64,000 nucleotides of DNA from Puffinus mauretanicus (lineage: Eukaryota; Chordata; Aves; Procellariiformes; Procellariidae): contig JAJKFH010001679.1 in the NCBI GenBank assembly GCA_023333565.1, positions 186,001 to 250,000 on the forward strand, read 5' to 3'. Shown here in pieces: positions 37,201 through 44,900 of the stretch. Both the position numbers and the translations under genes were made by a program. The notes under the pieces were generated by a model. The model did not search any database and was not told the origin of the DNA. It saw only the letters and a list, made by a program, of their open reading frames with translations. Position 1 is the first letter of the stretch. The number at the start of each line of letters is the position of its first letter.

Positions 37201-40200
37201 ATCCTGGAATTTATGAAATTCCTATTGTACTAGCTGGAAATACAATGGCTAGAAGGGAAGTATGAAAGAACTATAATACTGCTTGCACCCATCACTCTAT
37301 TTGGAAAACTAGATCTCCAAATTTTCTTTTTGACACTTTTAGTTATGCCCTTCAAGCCTGGATCTGAATCTTGAAATATTTAAGCTAATAAGATGGTGAG
37401 GTCGTAATACTGCAAGCGTTTGCCTCCTGGCTACTTTTCAGCTAACAGGAATCTTTCTGTGTAGTGTCAGTGCTGTGGAGAAGGATGTTATTTCCTCCTT
37501 CTCACACCATTGCTCTCGTTGCTGGAGAGCAAGAAAACAGTCTTACCTATACAATGGCTTCAGGAGGTCTGTTTAAAGATTCAAAATACAAATTCACAGA
37601 ACAGCTTTCCTATTCCTTCCAGAAGAAGTAGTTATTTCTGTAGGGGATGAGCCCAGCCATCAAAAGAATTTTAGAGACTGAAAGGAAACAGTTTTTCTGC
37701 CTCCAGCGGTATCTGCTCTGTGTTTAGGCCCAAATGGTATACCCTGCCACACACAGAATCTTCTCAATTCATGTTAACTGGCAGATACTTTGACTTCTGA
37801 AACTACTTTCCCATAGCAAATAAGCAAAGATTGATTCTGATTTGATTTAGTATCTGAGTTTACTCACGGAATTAGTTCCAAGAACTTGCAGTTTTGGTTC
37901 ACCTGATTCCAGAAGCTTGGCCACCATATGAAGGAAACTTTCCACAAACGGTTTTATGCTTTGAGAATGGCAAGCCATTAGAAGTTGGTCCAATGCCTCC
38001 ATGGCAATTAAAACATACCTGAAAATTAATTAGAGACACTCACATAAACACGTACTACGTTTATCATTACCTCAGTTAATTCAATTTAGGTACTTATTAC
38101 TACAAAAATTAGAAAACAAAGGGTGGAAGGCATGTATTTTTGCATTATCTAAAAATGGAAGTTATTGGTATTTCCTACATTCATCTTTTTTCTCTTTTTT
38201 TTTTTTTGGTGGGGGCGCAGGGAGGGGAATAGAGTATTTTTAGAAGATATGTCATAATACTTGGCAACAGAGTAAATATAGTTCAATTTTCTTTTCTAGC
38301 ACATTTTATTTCCAACTATAAATCCCATCTTTCTAGTCTACAGCTCCTCTGTCTATCCAAACCCCAGTTCGGCAAGCCAACAACTTATTCATGCTTCTGC
38401 ACAATCAGACAACATGCTAAGTAAATGAAAGAGTAAAGAAAAGCGCGGAACAAAATTAATTACCCTAAAGAATGGCCACTAACCCATTCTATAAAATTAT
38501 AAAAATAGCTTTTGACATCATGAAGGCCAATAATGCTGGCCTGTGACGGATATTGCCACTTCCTAGACTCAATATTTTCCTACTCCATTTCCAGATTCTT
38601 TAAAATCTTCTCCCTCTTTCGACTCTATATTCTTTCAAATTTCTAGCTCAAATAGGACTTAAGAGTATGACAGAGTTTTAAAGTTCACATTTAAATACAA
38701 TTCAGCCAAAAGAGCTGAAAAGAAAGATATCCCCATTCAAGGGTATTGGGTTTACATGGCAAGGTTTTGGTAGCAAGTGGGCTGCAGGGGTGGCTTCTGT
38801 GAGAAGACATGAGGAGCTGCTCCCATGTCAGCCAGCTCCAGCGGGCTCCAAGACAGACCCGTCGCTGCCCAAAGCTGAGCCCATCATCAACATTGGCAGC
38901 ACCTCTGTGATAGCATATTTAAGAATGAGTGAAAAACGTTGCACAGCAGCTGTGAGAGAGGAGTAAGAAAAATGTGAGAAACAACTCTGCGGACGCCAAG
39001 GTCAGTGAAGACGGAGGGGGAGGAGGTGCTCCAGGCACTGGAGCAGAGATTCCTCTGCAGCCCGTGGTGAAGACCACGGTGACACAGGTTATCCCCTTGC
39101 AGCTCATGGAGGACCACGGGGGAGCAGATATCCACAGTGCAGCCCATAGGGAACTTCACGCTGGAGCAGGTGGATGTGCCCTGAAGGAAGCTGCAGCCCA
39201 TCGAAAGGCTACGCTTGCAGTAGGCTCCTGGCAGGAGCTGTGGCCCATAGAGAGAAGCCTACGCTGGAGCAGGTTTTCTGACAGGACTTGTGATCTATGG
39301 GGGACCCACACTGGAGCAGTCCGTATCTGAAGGACTGTACCCCATGCTGGAGCAGTTCTTGAAGAACTGCAACCCATAGGAAGGACCCATGTTGGAGAAG
39401 TTCGCGAAAGACTGTATCCTGTGGGAGGGACCCCATACTGGAGCAGGGTAAGAGCATGAGGAGGAATGAGCAACAAAGTGTTATGAGCTGACCGCAACCC
39501 CCATTCCCCATGCCCCTGCGCTGCTCAGGGGGGAGGAGGTAGAGGATTCAGGAGTGAAGTTGAGCCTGGGAAGAGCAGGGCGTGGAGGAAAGGTGGTTTT
39601 AGCTTGTTTTTATTTCTCACTATCCTACTCTGTTATTAATTGGCAATAAATTAAATTATTCTTCCCCACGTTGAGTCTGTTTTGCCCATGATGGTAACTG
39701 GTAAGTGATCTCCCTGTTCTTATCTCAACCCACGAGCTTTTCCGTCTCATTTTCTCCTCCTGTCCTGCCAAGGAGGGAGAGTGAGGGAGCAGCTGGGTGG
39801 GCACCTAGCAGCCAGCCAAAATTAACTCACCACAAAGGGACTGGGTCTGTCTTACCTCCTAAATGCGATCAGAACAAATGTGATGAAATGCAGCTACCTG
39901 TTAGCATCTATTTTTTAATGCTGTGACTTATTTCCTTACCCGTAGCGATGTCTGACAACATCTCTGCTCAGTCTCTCTGCTAGGTAAGCACCAATTCGAT
40001 CCAGCTTTTCTGGTGCAGAAACCGCATAGAAAGTCAACTTCTCCATATCAGCTTTAACAAGACCATCCTAAAAACCGACATACAAAATACGAAATAAAAA
40101 AGTTCACACAAAGTACAAAGCTTTTGAAGTGTTTTTCCTTTTGTCTACTCAACATTTAAAGATCTGAGCCATACAGATGAGAATAAGCTACTGGGGGAAA

Positions 40201-41940
40201 AAAAAAACAAAACAGCTTTTGAGCAAAATTGTCATTAGCTTAGCTGCAAAAATTACCAACATAAAAAATGAAATAAAATATTCTTTAAAGAAATGAAGCA
40301 GCTACCTTCCCCCATCTTTTTTTCAGGAGGGAATAGGTATTACAGAAGAAGGTATTTAGTGAGATATGTCATCAGTTCTAAGACACCCTTTTTCCCTACT
40401 GGTATAATGTAATTTTTTTCTTTTCCCAATTCCCCCCCCAAAAGTATATTCAACACACAATTTTGATGCTATATACCAACAAGATTGTAGTTTAAATATT
40501 TTATTTCTTCAGTGTCACATCTTGGACAAGGCTGACGTGCAGGGTACCTGAAGGCTAATTGTTAGAACAAGATCAAAGATTAACATATTAGTTCCAACGT
40601 GAACTGTGACAGGGATCTCCTCAGGTGAGGTTATAATTATAACTATCAGGTAAGAAGGATAAAGCTTTTTGTCGTCTTTTTTTTTTTCCTTAGAAGTTCA
40701 CAAAAACATTATCTTTTTCAAATAAATTACTTGGAAGCTTTTAACACACTCATTATTAATTAATGCATTTTATCAAGCAAGCCGTCTCATATTTTAGAAA
40801 AGGCCTGTAATGCAGTGAAACATCATGGACTGGCTTGTGTCCTACACTGAGCCAATGAATATTAACAAGAGCGAGATTAAGGAGTGCCAGTTCAGAGCTA
40901 CTGAGTGAAATTAAAGCTATAAGACTACAACTGTAGCAATTCCGGGTGTTTCTACACCTGTATCAAACAAGTAGTTTAAAACAAATAAATCTATAAAACC
41001 ATATTGTTGCATGCTTTCAACATACTGTATACAAAGAAAACATTTTCTTTGAAGCCAGTAACATACACTTATATACTAACTAGCACTCAGTGACAACACA
41101 TTTTAAAGAAAAGCCCACTTTGTAAGATATAAGCCAAACGTTATACAAATGCTGACTGTTTTATTACTTCCACTATAATAAAAGATAACAAATCTGGTAA
41201 CACATTTAAAAAAAAACAGCAGCAGAAGTATAAGCTCTCAATTAGTCTGAACCACCACGTGATTATGTATAGATATAGGCATTACTAAATGGTAACATAG
41301 AAGTTATTTATTTTCACAGAGAGTAAGAACAAGACTGTTCAAGTGAAATGAAAAAACTGCATATGAATAACTGGAGAAATTAAAAAACAACAACAAACCA
41401 CCTTTTGGATCACAACAGTCTATGATAACTACAAAAACTTACATAGTCAATACGTCAAGAGTTAGAAAATTAAAACCTTGCAGAAAAACAGAAAATGTTC
41501 ACACCTGCAAACATAACAAAACAAATGTTTGTGGTTCTAAGTAGTTATGATGTTAAGTGCTACCCCTGCTGCAGAATACCCTGCTTAATTAAATCTCTGT
41601 TTCTCTGAACAAAACATACCAATTTCACTTTTCAATTTGCACAGCCTTCCTTTGAAAAGGGAATTAGACCAGATGATCTGTAGAGTTCCCTTTCCAGCTA
41701 AATTATTCTGCTAACCTCTATTAAAGCTATGAAGTGCTAAAGCAGAATTTACTGTAAAATATTAAAATAGAAAATAAAAAATTTTTAAAAATTGCTAAAG
41801 CATTAGTTACTAACCAAAAATTTTCAAAAGCCAATCCCTTAAAATTTTAAAGTCATCACTCACTTTTGGATCTTCAGGAAATATGTTATCTACCAGGCGC
41901 TTGTAGCGAGGTCGCAAAGCAGCACAGCAACAGCACACTC
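4119..41940 (-). CDS. EFR3A: EFR3A, partial (exons 2-11 of the gene, spliced)
   Basis: EFR3A is a peripheral plasma-membrane protein. It recruits phosphatidylinositol 4-kinase III-alpha, through TTC7 and FAM126 (hyccin), to make the plasma-membrane pool of PI4P. Ten minus-strand exons join in frame, with canonical AG/GT borders and compatible phases, and give about 420 residues that align end to end with vertebrate EFR3A (about residues 4-424 of roughly 820). Visible features are an N-terminal four-cysteine cluster (the known palmitoylation site), a basic stretch LRPRYKR, then a helical HEAT/armadillo-like rod. The paralogue EFR3B is excluded by EFR3A-type stretches such as [26 protein letters not shown] [11 protein letters not shown], and VCCCC (EFR3B has VCGCC). 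Exon 1 and the TTC7-binding C-terminal half are outside the window. No stop or frameshift interrupts the exons, so the gene looks functional. Confidence 0.96.
4861..5888 (+). pseudogene. CR1 ORF1 remnant with SGNH/GDSL esterase domain
   Basis: This is the first protein of CR1-clade LINEs, which in vertebrates carries an esterase domain whose exact role in retrotransposition is unresolved. A first segment (4861-5157) is rich in Leu and Glu ([20 protein letters not shown]). The second (from 5214) is in another frame and holds the esterase signatures in order: GDSLLRG (GDS nucleophile block, near 5391-5411), VGSND (G-x-N-D block, near 5550-5565), and TDWVH (the Asp-x-x-His catalytic pair, near 5800-5815). 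A TGA at 5631-5633 splits the domain without changing frame. At least one frameshift lies between 5157 and 5214. It is not expressed as an intact protein. Confidence 0.85.
6017..8696 (+). pseudogene. CR1 ORF2 remnant (endonuclease plus reverse transcriptase)
   Basis: This is the second CR1 protein, which nicks target DNA and copies the element's RNA. Endonuclease pieces run from [10 protein letters not shown] (6017) through [12 protein letters not shown] and [12 protein letters not shown] (near 6408-6443). The terminal catalytic Ser-Asp-His motif reads Ser-Asp-Arg ([11 protein letters not shown], Arg codon at 6621-6623). Reverse transcriptase pieces include [20 protein letters not shown] (near 7220-7275), [13 protein letters not shown] (near 7345-7383) and the active-site FADD (7885-7896). 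The C-terminal part ([20 protein letters not shown]) continues to about 8696. Several frameshifts, a premature stop near 8263 and a 29-base duplication at 7583-7640 break the frame. Confidence 0.9.
7583..7640 (+). repeat. 29-base tandem duplication inside CR1 ORF2
   Basis: Bases 7583-7611 and 7612-7640 are identical 29-base copies beginning ACCAAGGGAAGCC. Other CR1 elements have a single copy before GCACAGCTTTTAATAC. The length is not a multiple of three, so the duplication alone destroys the reverse transcriptase frame. Perfect identity of the copies points to a recent slippage or misalignment event. Confidence 0.95.
9620..9784 (-). CDS. EFR3A: EFR3A exon 10
   Basis: This 165-base exon finishes Gly331 and encodes residues 332-385, from [15 protein letters not shown] to [12 protein letters not shown], plus one base of Gly386. 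The acceptor is TTTCCAG at 9785-9786 and the donor GTGAGT from 9619. The middle ([20 protein letters not shown]) is a Ser/Gly-rich, probably disordered loop between conserved helices. It differs clearly from the mammalian loop but keeps its length, so this is divergence and not an insertion. Flanking helices are nearly identical to mammalian EFR3A. Confidence 0.96.
9785..11388 (-). other. EFR3A: EFR3A intron 9
   Basis: This is a 1.6-kb intron. Its middle third is a solo LTR (10028-10593). The remainder (9785-10027 and 10594-11388) shows no recognisable feature. Confidence 0.9.
10028..10593 (+). mobile_element. Solo LTR, avian endogenous retrovirus (family 1)
   Basis: This is about 566 bases of the same family as 339-932. 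It starts TGTACAGG, shares the U3 (GCTGGGATGGAGTTAACTTT, then CAGCTGACCC and CATGCTCAGCAATAAAA) and ends in a run equivalent to the first copy's CCACAACA (here ACCCACCA). The central part after the A/T box differs from the first copy and includes GTCTTCCCAAGTAACCCTTA and CCCATTAAATTGTCTTTATC, so the two belong to different subfamilies. No convincing target duplication remains. No viral coding sequence adjoins it. Antisense to EFR3A. Confidence 0.8.
11389..11524 (-). CDS. EFR3A: EFR3A exon 9
   Basis: This 136-base exon encodes residues 286-330, beginning [20 protein letters not shown] and ending [14 protein letters not shown], plus the first base of Gly331. The acceptor is TTTTTTAATAG at 11525-11526 and the donor GTAAGT from 11388. 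It belongs to the helical rod. The sequence [27 protein letters not shown] across the exon 9/10 join is EFR3A-specific, which supports both the splice assignment and the paralogue call. Confidence 0.96.
11525..12442 (-). other. EFR3A: EFR3A intron 8
   Basis: This is the shortest complete intron in the window (918 bases). It is AT-rich; I see no repeat, RNA gene or regulatory motif. Open frames at 11699-11992 and 12005-12259 have no recognisable domain. Confidence 0.9.
12443..12521 (-). CDS. EFR3A: EFR3A exon 8
   Basis: This is a short 79-base exon: one base finishing Ala259, then 26 residues beginning [19 protein letters not shown] and ending IIMYSIQ. The acceptor is GGTTACAG at 12522-12523 and the donor GTAAGA from 12442. 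It encodes a helical-repeat hairpin that is highly conserved among EFR3 proteins. The Trp-Asp-Pro-Asn-Glu core separates EFR3A from EFR3B (which has Trp-Glu-Pro-Lys). Confidence 0.95.
13209..13610 (+). pseudogene. NR1D2: NR1D2 (Rev-erb beta) retrocopy, ligand-binding domain fragment
   Basis: NR1D2 is a haem-binding nuclear receptor that represses clock and metabolic genes. The plus strand encodes its C-terminal ligand-binding region: KAGTFEVLM, then [40 protein letters not shown] and [19 protein letters not shown]. After a frameshift near 13429-13445 it continues [17 protein letters not shown], then [15 protein letters not shown], to about 13563. Beyond that an 18-base-offset duplication (GCCTCTATTT at 13552 and 13570) precedes a degraded end. 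The DNA-binding domain and N-terminus are absent, and no intron interrupts the roughly 400 bases. An in-frame TAG follows the frameshift. It is therefore a broken, 5'-truncated copy, most simply a processed pseudogene. Between the Rev-erb paralogues, [14 protein letters not shown] residues and NHPNEASIF favour NR1D2 over NR1D1. Confidence 0.9.
13743..13794 (+). repeat. A-rich tract downstream of the NR1D2 retrocopy
   Basis: An 11-base A run is followed by alternating A and C runs. It lies on the strand and side where a poly-A tail of the retrocopy would be, about 135 bases past the last recognisable coding homology, with an AATAAA near 13665. It could be the decayed tail, in which case 13611-13742 would be NR1D2 3' UTR, or an unrelated low-complexity tract. 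Confidence 0.45.
17903..18040 (-). CDS. EFR3A: EFR3A exon 7
   Basis: This 138-base exon encodes residues 214-258 with shared codons at both ends. It opens with a flexible Pro/Ser/Gly/Glu-rich linker ([18 protein letters not shown]) and returns to helical repeat with [18 protein letters not shown]. The acceptor is TTATTTTAG at 18041-18042 and the donor GTAAGT from 17902. The linker is where the bird and mammal proteins differ most here (TGGEK against SATDK), while the helix after it is conserved. Confidence 0.96.
18635..19479 (+). mobile_element. Solo LTR, avian endogenous retrovirus (family 2), CpG-rich
   Basis: About 845 bases start TACGGGGTGTCC and match, in order, the element at 38744-39834: GCTGGCAGGGGGCTGCAGGG near the start, a GC-rich middle with repeated GGAGCAG units, a polyadenylation region with AATAAA (19300-19305), TGATGGTAACTGGTGCGTGA, and the end CTAACCCACCACA. 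The hexamer GGACTG lies immediately before it (18629-18634) and immediately after (19480-19485), a good target-site duplication. The first 600 bases are extremely GC- and CpG-rich in an AT-rich intron. Long open frames on both strands here are by-products of that composition. Compared with the other copy, part of the 5' half is missing or rearranged. No viral gene adjoins it. Confidence 0.8.
20640..20760 (+). repeat. T/G-rich low-complexity tract with (GTT)n
   Basis: A T/G-only stretch centred on about six GTT units (near 20708-20727), flanked by T runs. Simple-sequence DNA; no coding meaning. Confidence 0.85.
25034..25183 (-). CDS. EFR3A: EFR3A exon 6
   Basis: This 150-base exon completes Glu163 and encodes residues 164-212. 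It begins [20 protein letters not shown], continues with [19 protein letters not shown] and ends IEDID. The acceptor is CTTCCTTAG at 25184-25185 and the donor GTATTT from 25033, which is weaker than the other donors but has the obligatory GT. The segment is almost identical to mammalian EFR3A. Exon 7 supplies the last base of Ser213. Confidence 0.96.
25184..28846 (-). other. EFR3A: EFR3A intron 5
   Basis: This is a 3.7-kb AT-rich intron. The only structure noted is a short hairpin at 26588-26628. The stretch 26690-27420 is slightly more balanced in composition but I cannot match it to a repeat family. Confidence 0.9.
28847..28968 (-). CDS. EFR3A: EFR3A exon 5
   Basis: This 122-base exon encodes residues 123-162, beginning [20 protein letters not shown] and including [12 protein letters not shown], with two bases of Glu163. 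The acceptor is TTTTCCAG at 28969-28970 and the donor GTAAGT from 28846. The motif [20 protein letters not shown] is a hallmark of the EFR3 family. After it the chain reads DHDPEVQTE where mammals have HDDPEIRTE, a locally more variable loop. It is separated from exon 4 by the longest complete intron in the window (about 8.9 kb). Confidence 0.96.
29265..29585 (-). mobile_element. CR1 LINE 3' fragment, 5'-truncated
   Basis: The plus strand begins GTTGGAAAAGATCTTTAAGA and continues with GTCCAACCATTAACCTAGCA, the reverse complement of a CR1 tail. On the minus strand the end of ORF2 is still readable as protein: [14 protein letters not shown] and [20 protein letters not shown]. It breaks off near 29585 in the GGTAGTTGTAGAGAGC region, a usual type of 5' truncation. 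It reads cleanly and so is younger than the neighbouring plus-strand CR1. Sense orientation relative to EFR3A. Confidence 0.9.
29640..30945 (+). mobile_element. Old, decayed CR1 LINE (ORF2 part and 3' end)
   Basis: Scattered reverse transcriptase motifs remain in the plus strand: [16 protein letters not shown] (near 29700-29745, equivalent to the CR1 KKGRKEDPGNYRPV block) and QHGFVKNKS (near 29826-29855), followed by YDKEIDFV. The far end, GGTTCTGCCCTGAAGCAGAG then TCCCATTAAGATCCCTCC (30886-30935), corresponds to the last bases of CR1-type elements. Many stops and indels show great age compared with 4470-8769. It may extend further left under the young CR1. Confidence 0.75.
31160..31260 (+). 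repeat. Tandem duplication, about 50 bases, pyrimidine-rich
   Basis: Copy one (31160-31210) and copy two (31211-31260) both begin TTTCTACTCTTTTTT and end AACAC-TCTCCA with a few substitutions. A short start of a third copy follows. The unit is T-rich; no function is suggested. Confidence 0.9.
31711..31731 (+). repeat. Poly-A run (21 bases)
   Basis: An uninterrupted A run with no retrotransposed sequence recognisable upstream. Other homopolymers in the window: A17 at 48099-48115, A16 at 48817-48832, A16 at 58408-58423, A14 at 59011-59024, G12 at 61973-61984. Confidence 0.95.
37868..38018 (-). CDS. EFR3A: EFR3A exon 4
   Basis: This 151-base exon encodes the end of Gly72 and residues 73-122. 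It starts [20 protein letters not shown] and ends [13 protein letters not shown]. It is part of the armadillo/HEAT-like rod. The acceptor is TTTTCAG at 38019-38020 and the donor GTGAGT from 37867. Phase fits both neighbours: the one-base start joins the GG left by exon 3, and the exon closes on a whole codon before the Phe that opens exon 5. The protein is very close to mammalian EFR3A across the whole exon. Confidence 0.96.
38019..39939 (-). other. EFR3A: EFR3A intron 3
   Basis: This is a 1.9-kb intron, more than half of which is the LTR at 38744-39834. The flanks 38019-38743 and 39835-39939 hold no recognisable element apart from a T12 run near 38195. Confidence 0.9.
38744..39834 (+). mobile_element. 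Solo LTR, avian endogenous retrovirus (family 2) with internal repeats
   Basis: About 1.09 kb starts TATTGGGTTTACATGGCAAG and ends TTAACTCACCACA, the same family as 18635-19479. The middle (39030-39440) is an imperfect tandem array whose units carry CTGGAGCAG or a close variant (near 39036, 39163, 39262, 39312, 39342, 39392 and 39433) alternating with GCAGCCCATGG-like or CTGTGGCCCATAG-like words. Near the end are AATAAA (39645-39650) and TGATGGTAACTGGTAAGTGA. AAGGG occurs immediately before (38739-38743) and after (39835-39839), a candidate 5-base target duplication. Open frames in it are by-products of the repeat. Antisense to EFR3A. Confidence 0.82.
39940..40067 (-). CDS. EFR3A: EFR3A exon 3
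   Basis: This 128-base exon encodes about residues 30-71, beginning [20 protein letters not shown] and ending SRDVVRHRY, plus two bases of the Gly codon finished in exon 4. It covers the first helices of the N-terminal helical repeat rod. The acceptor is TTTTTAG at 40068-40069 and the donor GTAAGG from 39939. The sequence [13 protein letters not shown] is nearly invariant in EFR3 proteins. Differences from the mammalian protein (Ala for Thr after LVK, Tyr for Ser after RHR) are conservative in context. No break is seen. Confidence 0.96.
40068..41863 (-). other. EFR3A: EFR3A intron 2
   Basis: This is a 1.8-kb AT-rich intron with a CR1 tail remnant near 41655-41712 and short homopolymers (C8 near 40433, T11 near 40678). 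Otherwise nothing recognisable. Confidence 0.9.
41655..41712 (+). mobile_element. CR1 LINE 3'-terminal remnant
   Basis: GGGAATTAGACCAGATGATC followed by TGTAGAGTTCCCTTTCCAGC and TAAATTATTCTG matches the last 60 or so bases of CR1 elements, which typically read GGTTGGACTAGATGATCTTT then a CCCTTCCA block and an ATTCT-type repeat. No body is recognisable upstream, so it is a very short truncated copy or the end of a decayed one. Confidence 0.7.
41864..41940 (-). CDS. EFR3A: EFR3A exon 2 (palmitoylated N-terminus)
   Basis: This 77-base exon starts with two bases that complete codon 4, consistent with an Arg codon begun in exon 1. It then encodes 25 residues, [14 protein letters not shown] followed by [11 protein letters not shown]. 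The four consecutive Cys (residues 6-9) are the acylation cluster that holds EFR3A on the plasma membrane in studied vertebrates. The basic residues just after them are placed to contact acidic lipid head groups (inference from family work). The acceptor is a polypyrimidine run ending CTGCAG at 41941-41942; the donor is GTGAGT from 41863. The frame stays open upstream into intron 1 to an ATG at 42001, but splicing from a distant exon 1 carrying Met-Pro-Thr is the expected form. Confidence 0.96.
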
Positions 41941-44900
41941 CTGCAGAGAGATTTACCCAACAGAGTTTAGAATTCAGTTTCAGGAACTCAGGTATTTTCA
42001 TTCAAAGTAACTAGCTGACAAGCAAGGAGGAAGAAGATACAGTGAATTCAGCTACTACTTACTATCAGCAATAAAGCAAAATTAAGGTAATTGAAAATAA
42101 CTGAGAAGTCAAACCTACTATTATAATGTAATACATGAGAAAATATGCAAGCATCTTGGGTACTAGAAATGTACCTGTCATCCAGCCATACTTAAAAACA
42201 TGCAGACAACCCAAGAAATTTCAAAATTTAGTAATATTAAAACCAAGGCTACTTCATTTGTTGTTTTATCTTCATTCTGAATGACCATTTCAAAACATAA
42301 CTAAACATGCATTATGATCACTCTTTTCCAAAAAAAGTCAACTATGAAATCTTCTGTTTTACAGGCACCAATATAAAGCAATATAAACCATAATACACAA
42401 AACAAGCTCTCCCTTCATTATCCCACTGTTTTACTGGGCATCGGACAAAAGACAGTCACTTGAAGTGGAGAAAGGAATTCTTCTTATCTCATTTCTACTC
42501 TACTACTAATACTGTAGTCATATAAAGATAATCAGAACAATACATGTAACTTGCAATTTTATGAATTTAAAAAGACTCATACTGCCTGCTCTAAAAAGAT
42601 AGAAACCTACAAGGTATGGTTTGTTTTTTCTAGCACTCAGGACTATTAGAACTTTGGAATAATTCCAGTTTATATTAAAAAATAGCACTCAAAGTAAAAA
42701 CTCAGCACAAAAAGAAAATAAGAGAGTTTCTAGATATCCGTCCAACTGTTTTATAAGTGCAGATTTATTCCCAAGGAATTTAAATGTTTTGAAAAATCAG
42801 GTTTTAAATATTTCAGTGGACATATTATCAGACTAACTCACTGGTCAGGTCTCAGATCAACATGAAAGCAGCTCTGATGCAGAAGAGCCACTAAGTAGAA
42901 AATAATACACTGAATAATAATATACCAAGTATGCATGCAGATCAGGGGCTTTCTGGTCTTTCAAATCTCTATACCTAGAACATTCAGAGTAGCTAAATAT
43001 CTCTTACAAATATCTTAATAAAGGTATCCATTTATGTGCTCCAAAAAATTATAAAACACTTTGCTAAAAATAGTAAAAGCTGCAAAAGCTTTTACTGCAA
43101 ATCAAAATAGGGAAAAGAATAAAGGGTGTCTTGGCATGATTACAATTTATCTGCAAATTTTTCAGGCTGTGAAGAAGTATTAGACAAATACATCAGGATT
43201 TGTATTTCTTTACTCAAGATATCAAAGTAACCTTAGTTGTCTTTAACCATATTTATCAGAACATCTGCGGGATTCATGACAATGACTTCCCCTGCTGTAC
43301 TTGTTTTATTACAAGACTCTACATGAGTAGACATTCTCCCTTTATTCCACCCGTTTTCTGATACCACTTGTCTTTTGGACAAAAAATGAATTCTGCTCAT
43401 AGTCTGACAACTTAACTCTTGCAATTTATTTAATCAAAAACAATTATCAAAGATAGATCTATGATTTTAAAACCATGCTTTAATTCTAAGTTCTCCTCAG
43501 TGGTCTTTTAACTCAGGTCATGAATTATAGGGTCATATATCACCAGTAAGATGAACACAGACTTACGGCTTCAATACATAACTATGAAAACAAAAAACAC
43601 TCGAGGAATAAACAACTGGAATATCGAGATTTTTTGTGTGAAATAGTACTTTGTTACTACTGCCAAGTTCTTCATACGACTCCTGTTGACATCTCCTACT
43701 CACAGAGTTCTAACCAATGTAAAAATCTGTATTTATATAAAAGCTGCAGGTACAAAGTAGCTAAAAATCAAAGCAATTTCATATGCTACTGGAAAATGTA
43801 GGTATCAAAAGAGGTCAAAAAACTACTTGACTTAAACCAGAAATAATTCAGACAGTTGTAAAAAAATATTCTATTGAGAACAACGTTGTGTAACATTTTA
43901 AAAGTAAGTAAAATCATAATAAGAAAGGAGTACTTTATTAGTGTCTAGTATATCACTCAATATTGGGAAATTCAAGTAAGATCATCAAAATCCACCAAAA
44001 CAAGACCTAATATTGTTAAATGTTTCCTGAGTTAGGTATGCAGCTCTGCACCTGGCTCAACACTCTTTGTACTTGTGTCTTCCTACTTGATTTTCTACCT
44101 CACGGACCTTTAACATCAGTCCAGAGTAAACAGTATGTTTGATTACTACTAAATATAACAAAATATTCTTACAATAACTGTAGTAAAATATTTTGCTACA
44201 CTATCTAAAACATAACAAGAACAGAAGATATTGTAAAATATTGCATGCAAGACAGAGGCAATTAAAAATATTTTTAGAGTTAGTTTCTCCCTCTTTAAGT
44301 GACAGAAGAAGAAAATCCTTGCAAAGAACCACAATTTAAATATTCAAACGGTGTTTTAGAACTGTGTTAATTACATAAATTTAACATAAAACTGGGATAC
44401 AGTTACTCCTTTGAGAAGGACAAAAAATATCAGATAACAATATCAACTCATTCTGGCAGCCTTACCAGATGGTTTCAGTAACGGAAACTCAATATTGTTC
44501 AAATACTGCTCTTCAAGTTTATGGCACACAGTGTATTTTGACATAAAAAAAGGTCTGACAATAAGTATATTGCATAAGATTTGAACATTTTCTCTTCTCC
44601 CCATCCTGGATTTTCAGTAGTATCTTTACATTGCTATGTATTTAATTATAGCACAGTTTACGTGGAAAAAAAATAAAACCCTAACCTTTTCAAAGAATTC
44701 TCTATCATTAACGTATAAAACTAAAATTAATATGAATGTTAATGTCATTAGAAGAACTTCCTAAATTAAACAGAACATTCAAGTATCACAGAGCGAGAGT
44801 TAATCTATCAAAGCTTTCAGCCTCCAAAGATATTTTGAGGAGAGAAATTTAATCAGAACACTATCAGAAAAAAATTAAGCGACAGGCTCTCCAAAGAACA

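Larger units (their letters stand above)
28969..37867 (-). other. EFR3A: EFR3A intron 4
   Basis: This is the longest complete intron here (8.9 kb). It contains two CR1 pieces (29265-30945), a 50-base tandem duplication (31160-31260), an A21 run (31711-31731), T-rich (33138-33160) and A-rich (35196-35218) tracts, and an AT repeat near 36845-36875. No other gene or element is recognised in 31300-37867. Confidence 0.9.

Noticed and set aside
38887..39511. Several overlapping open frames of 100-118 codons
   Set aside because: They are translations of the internal repeat array of the LTR at 38744-39834.
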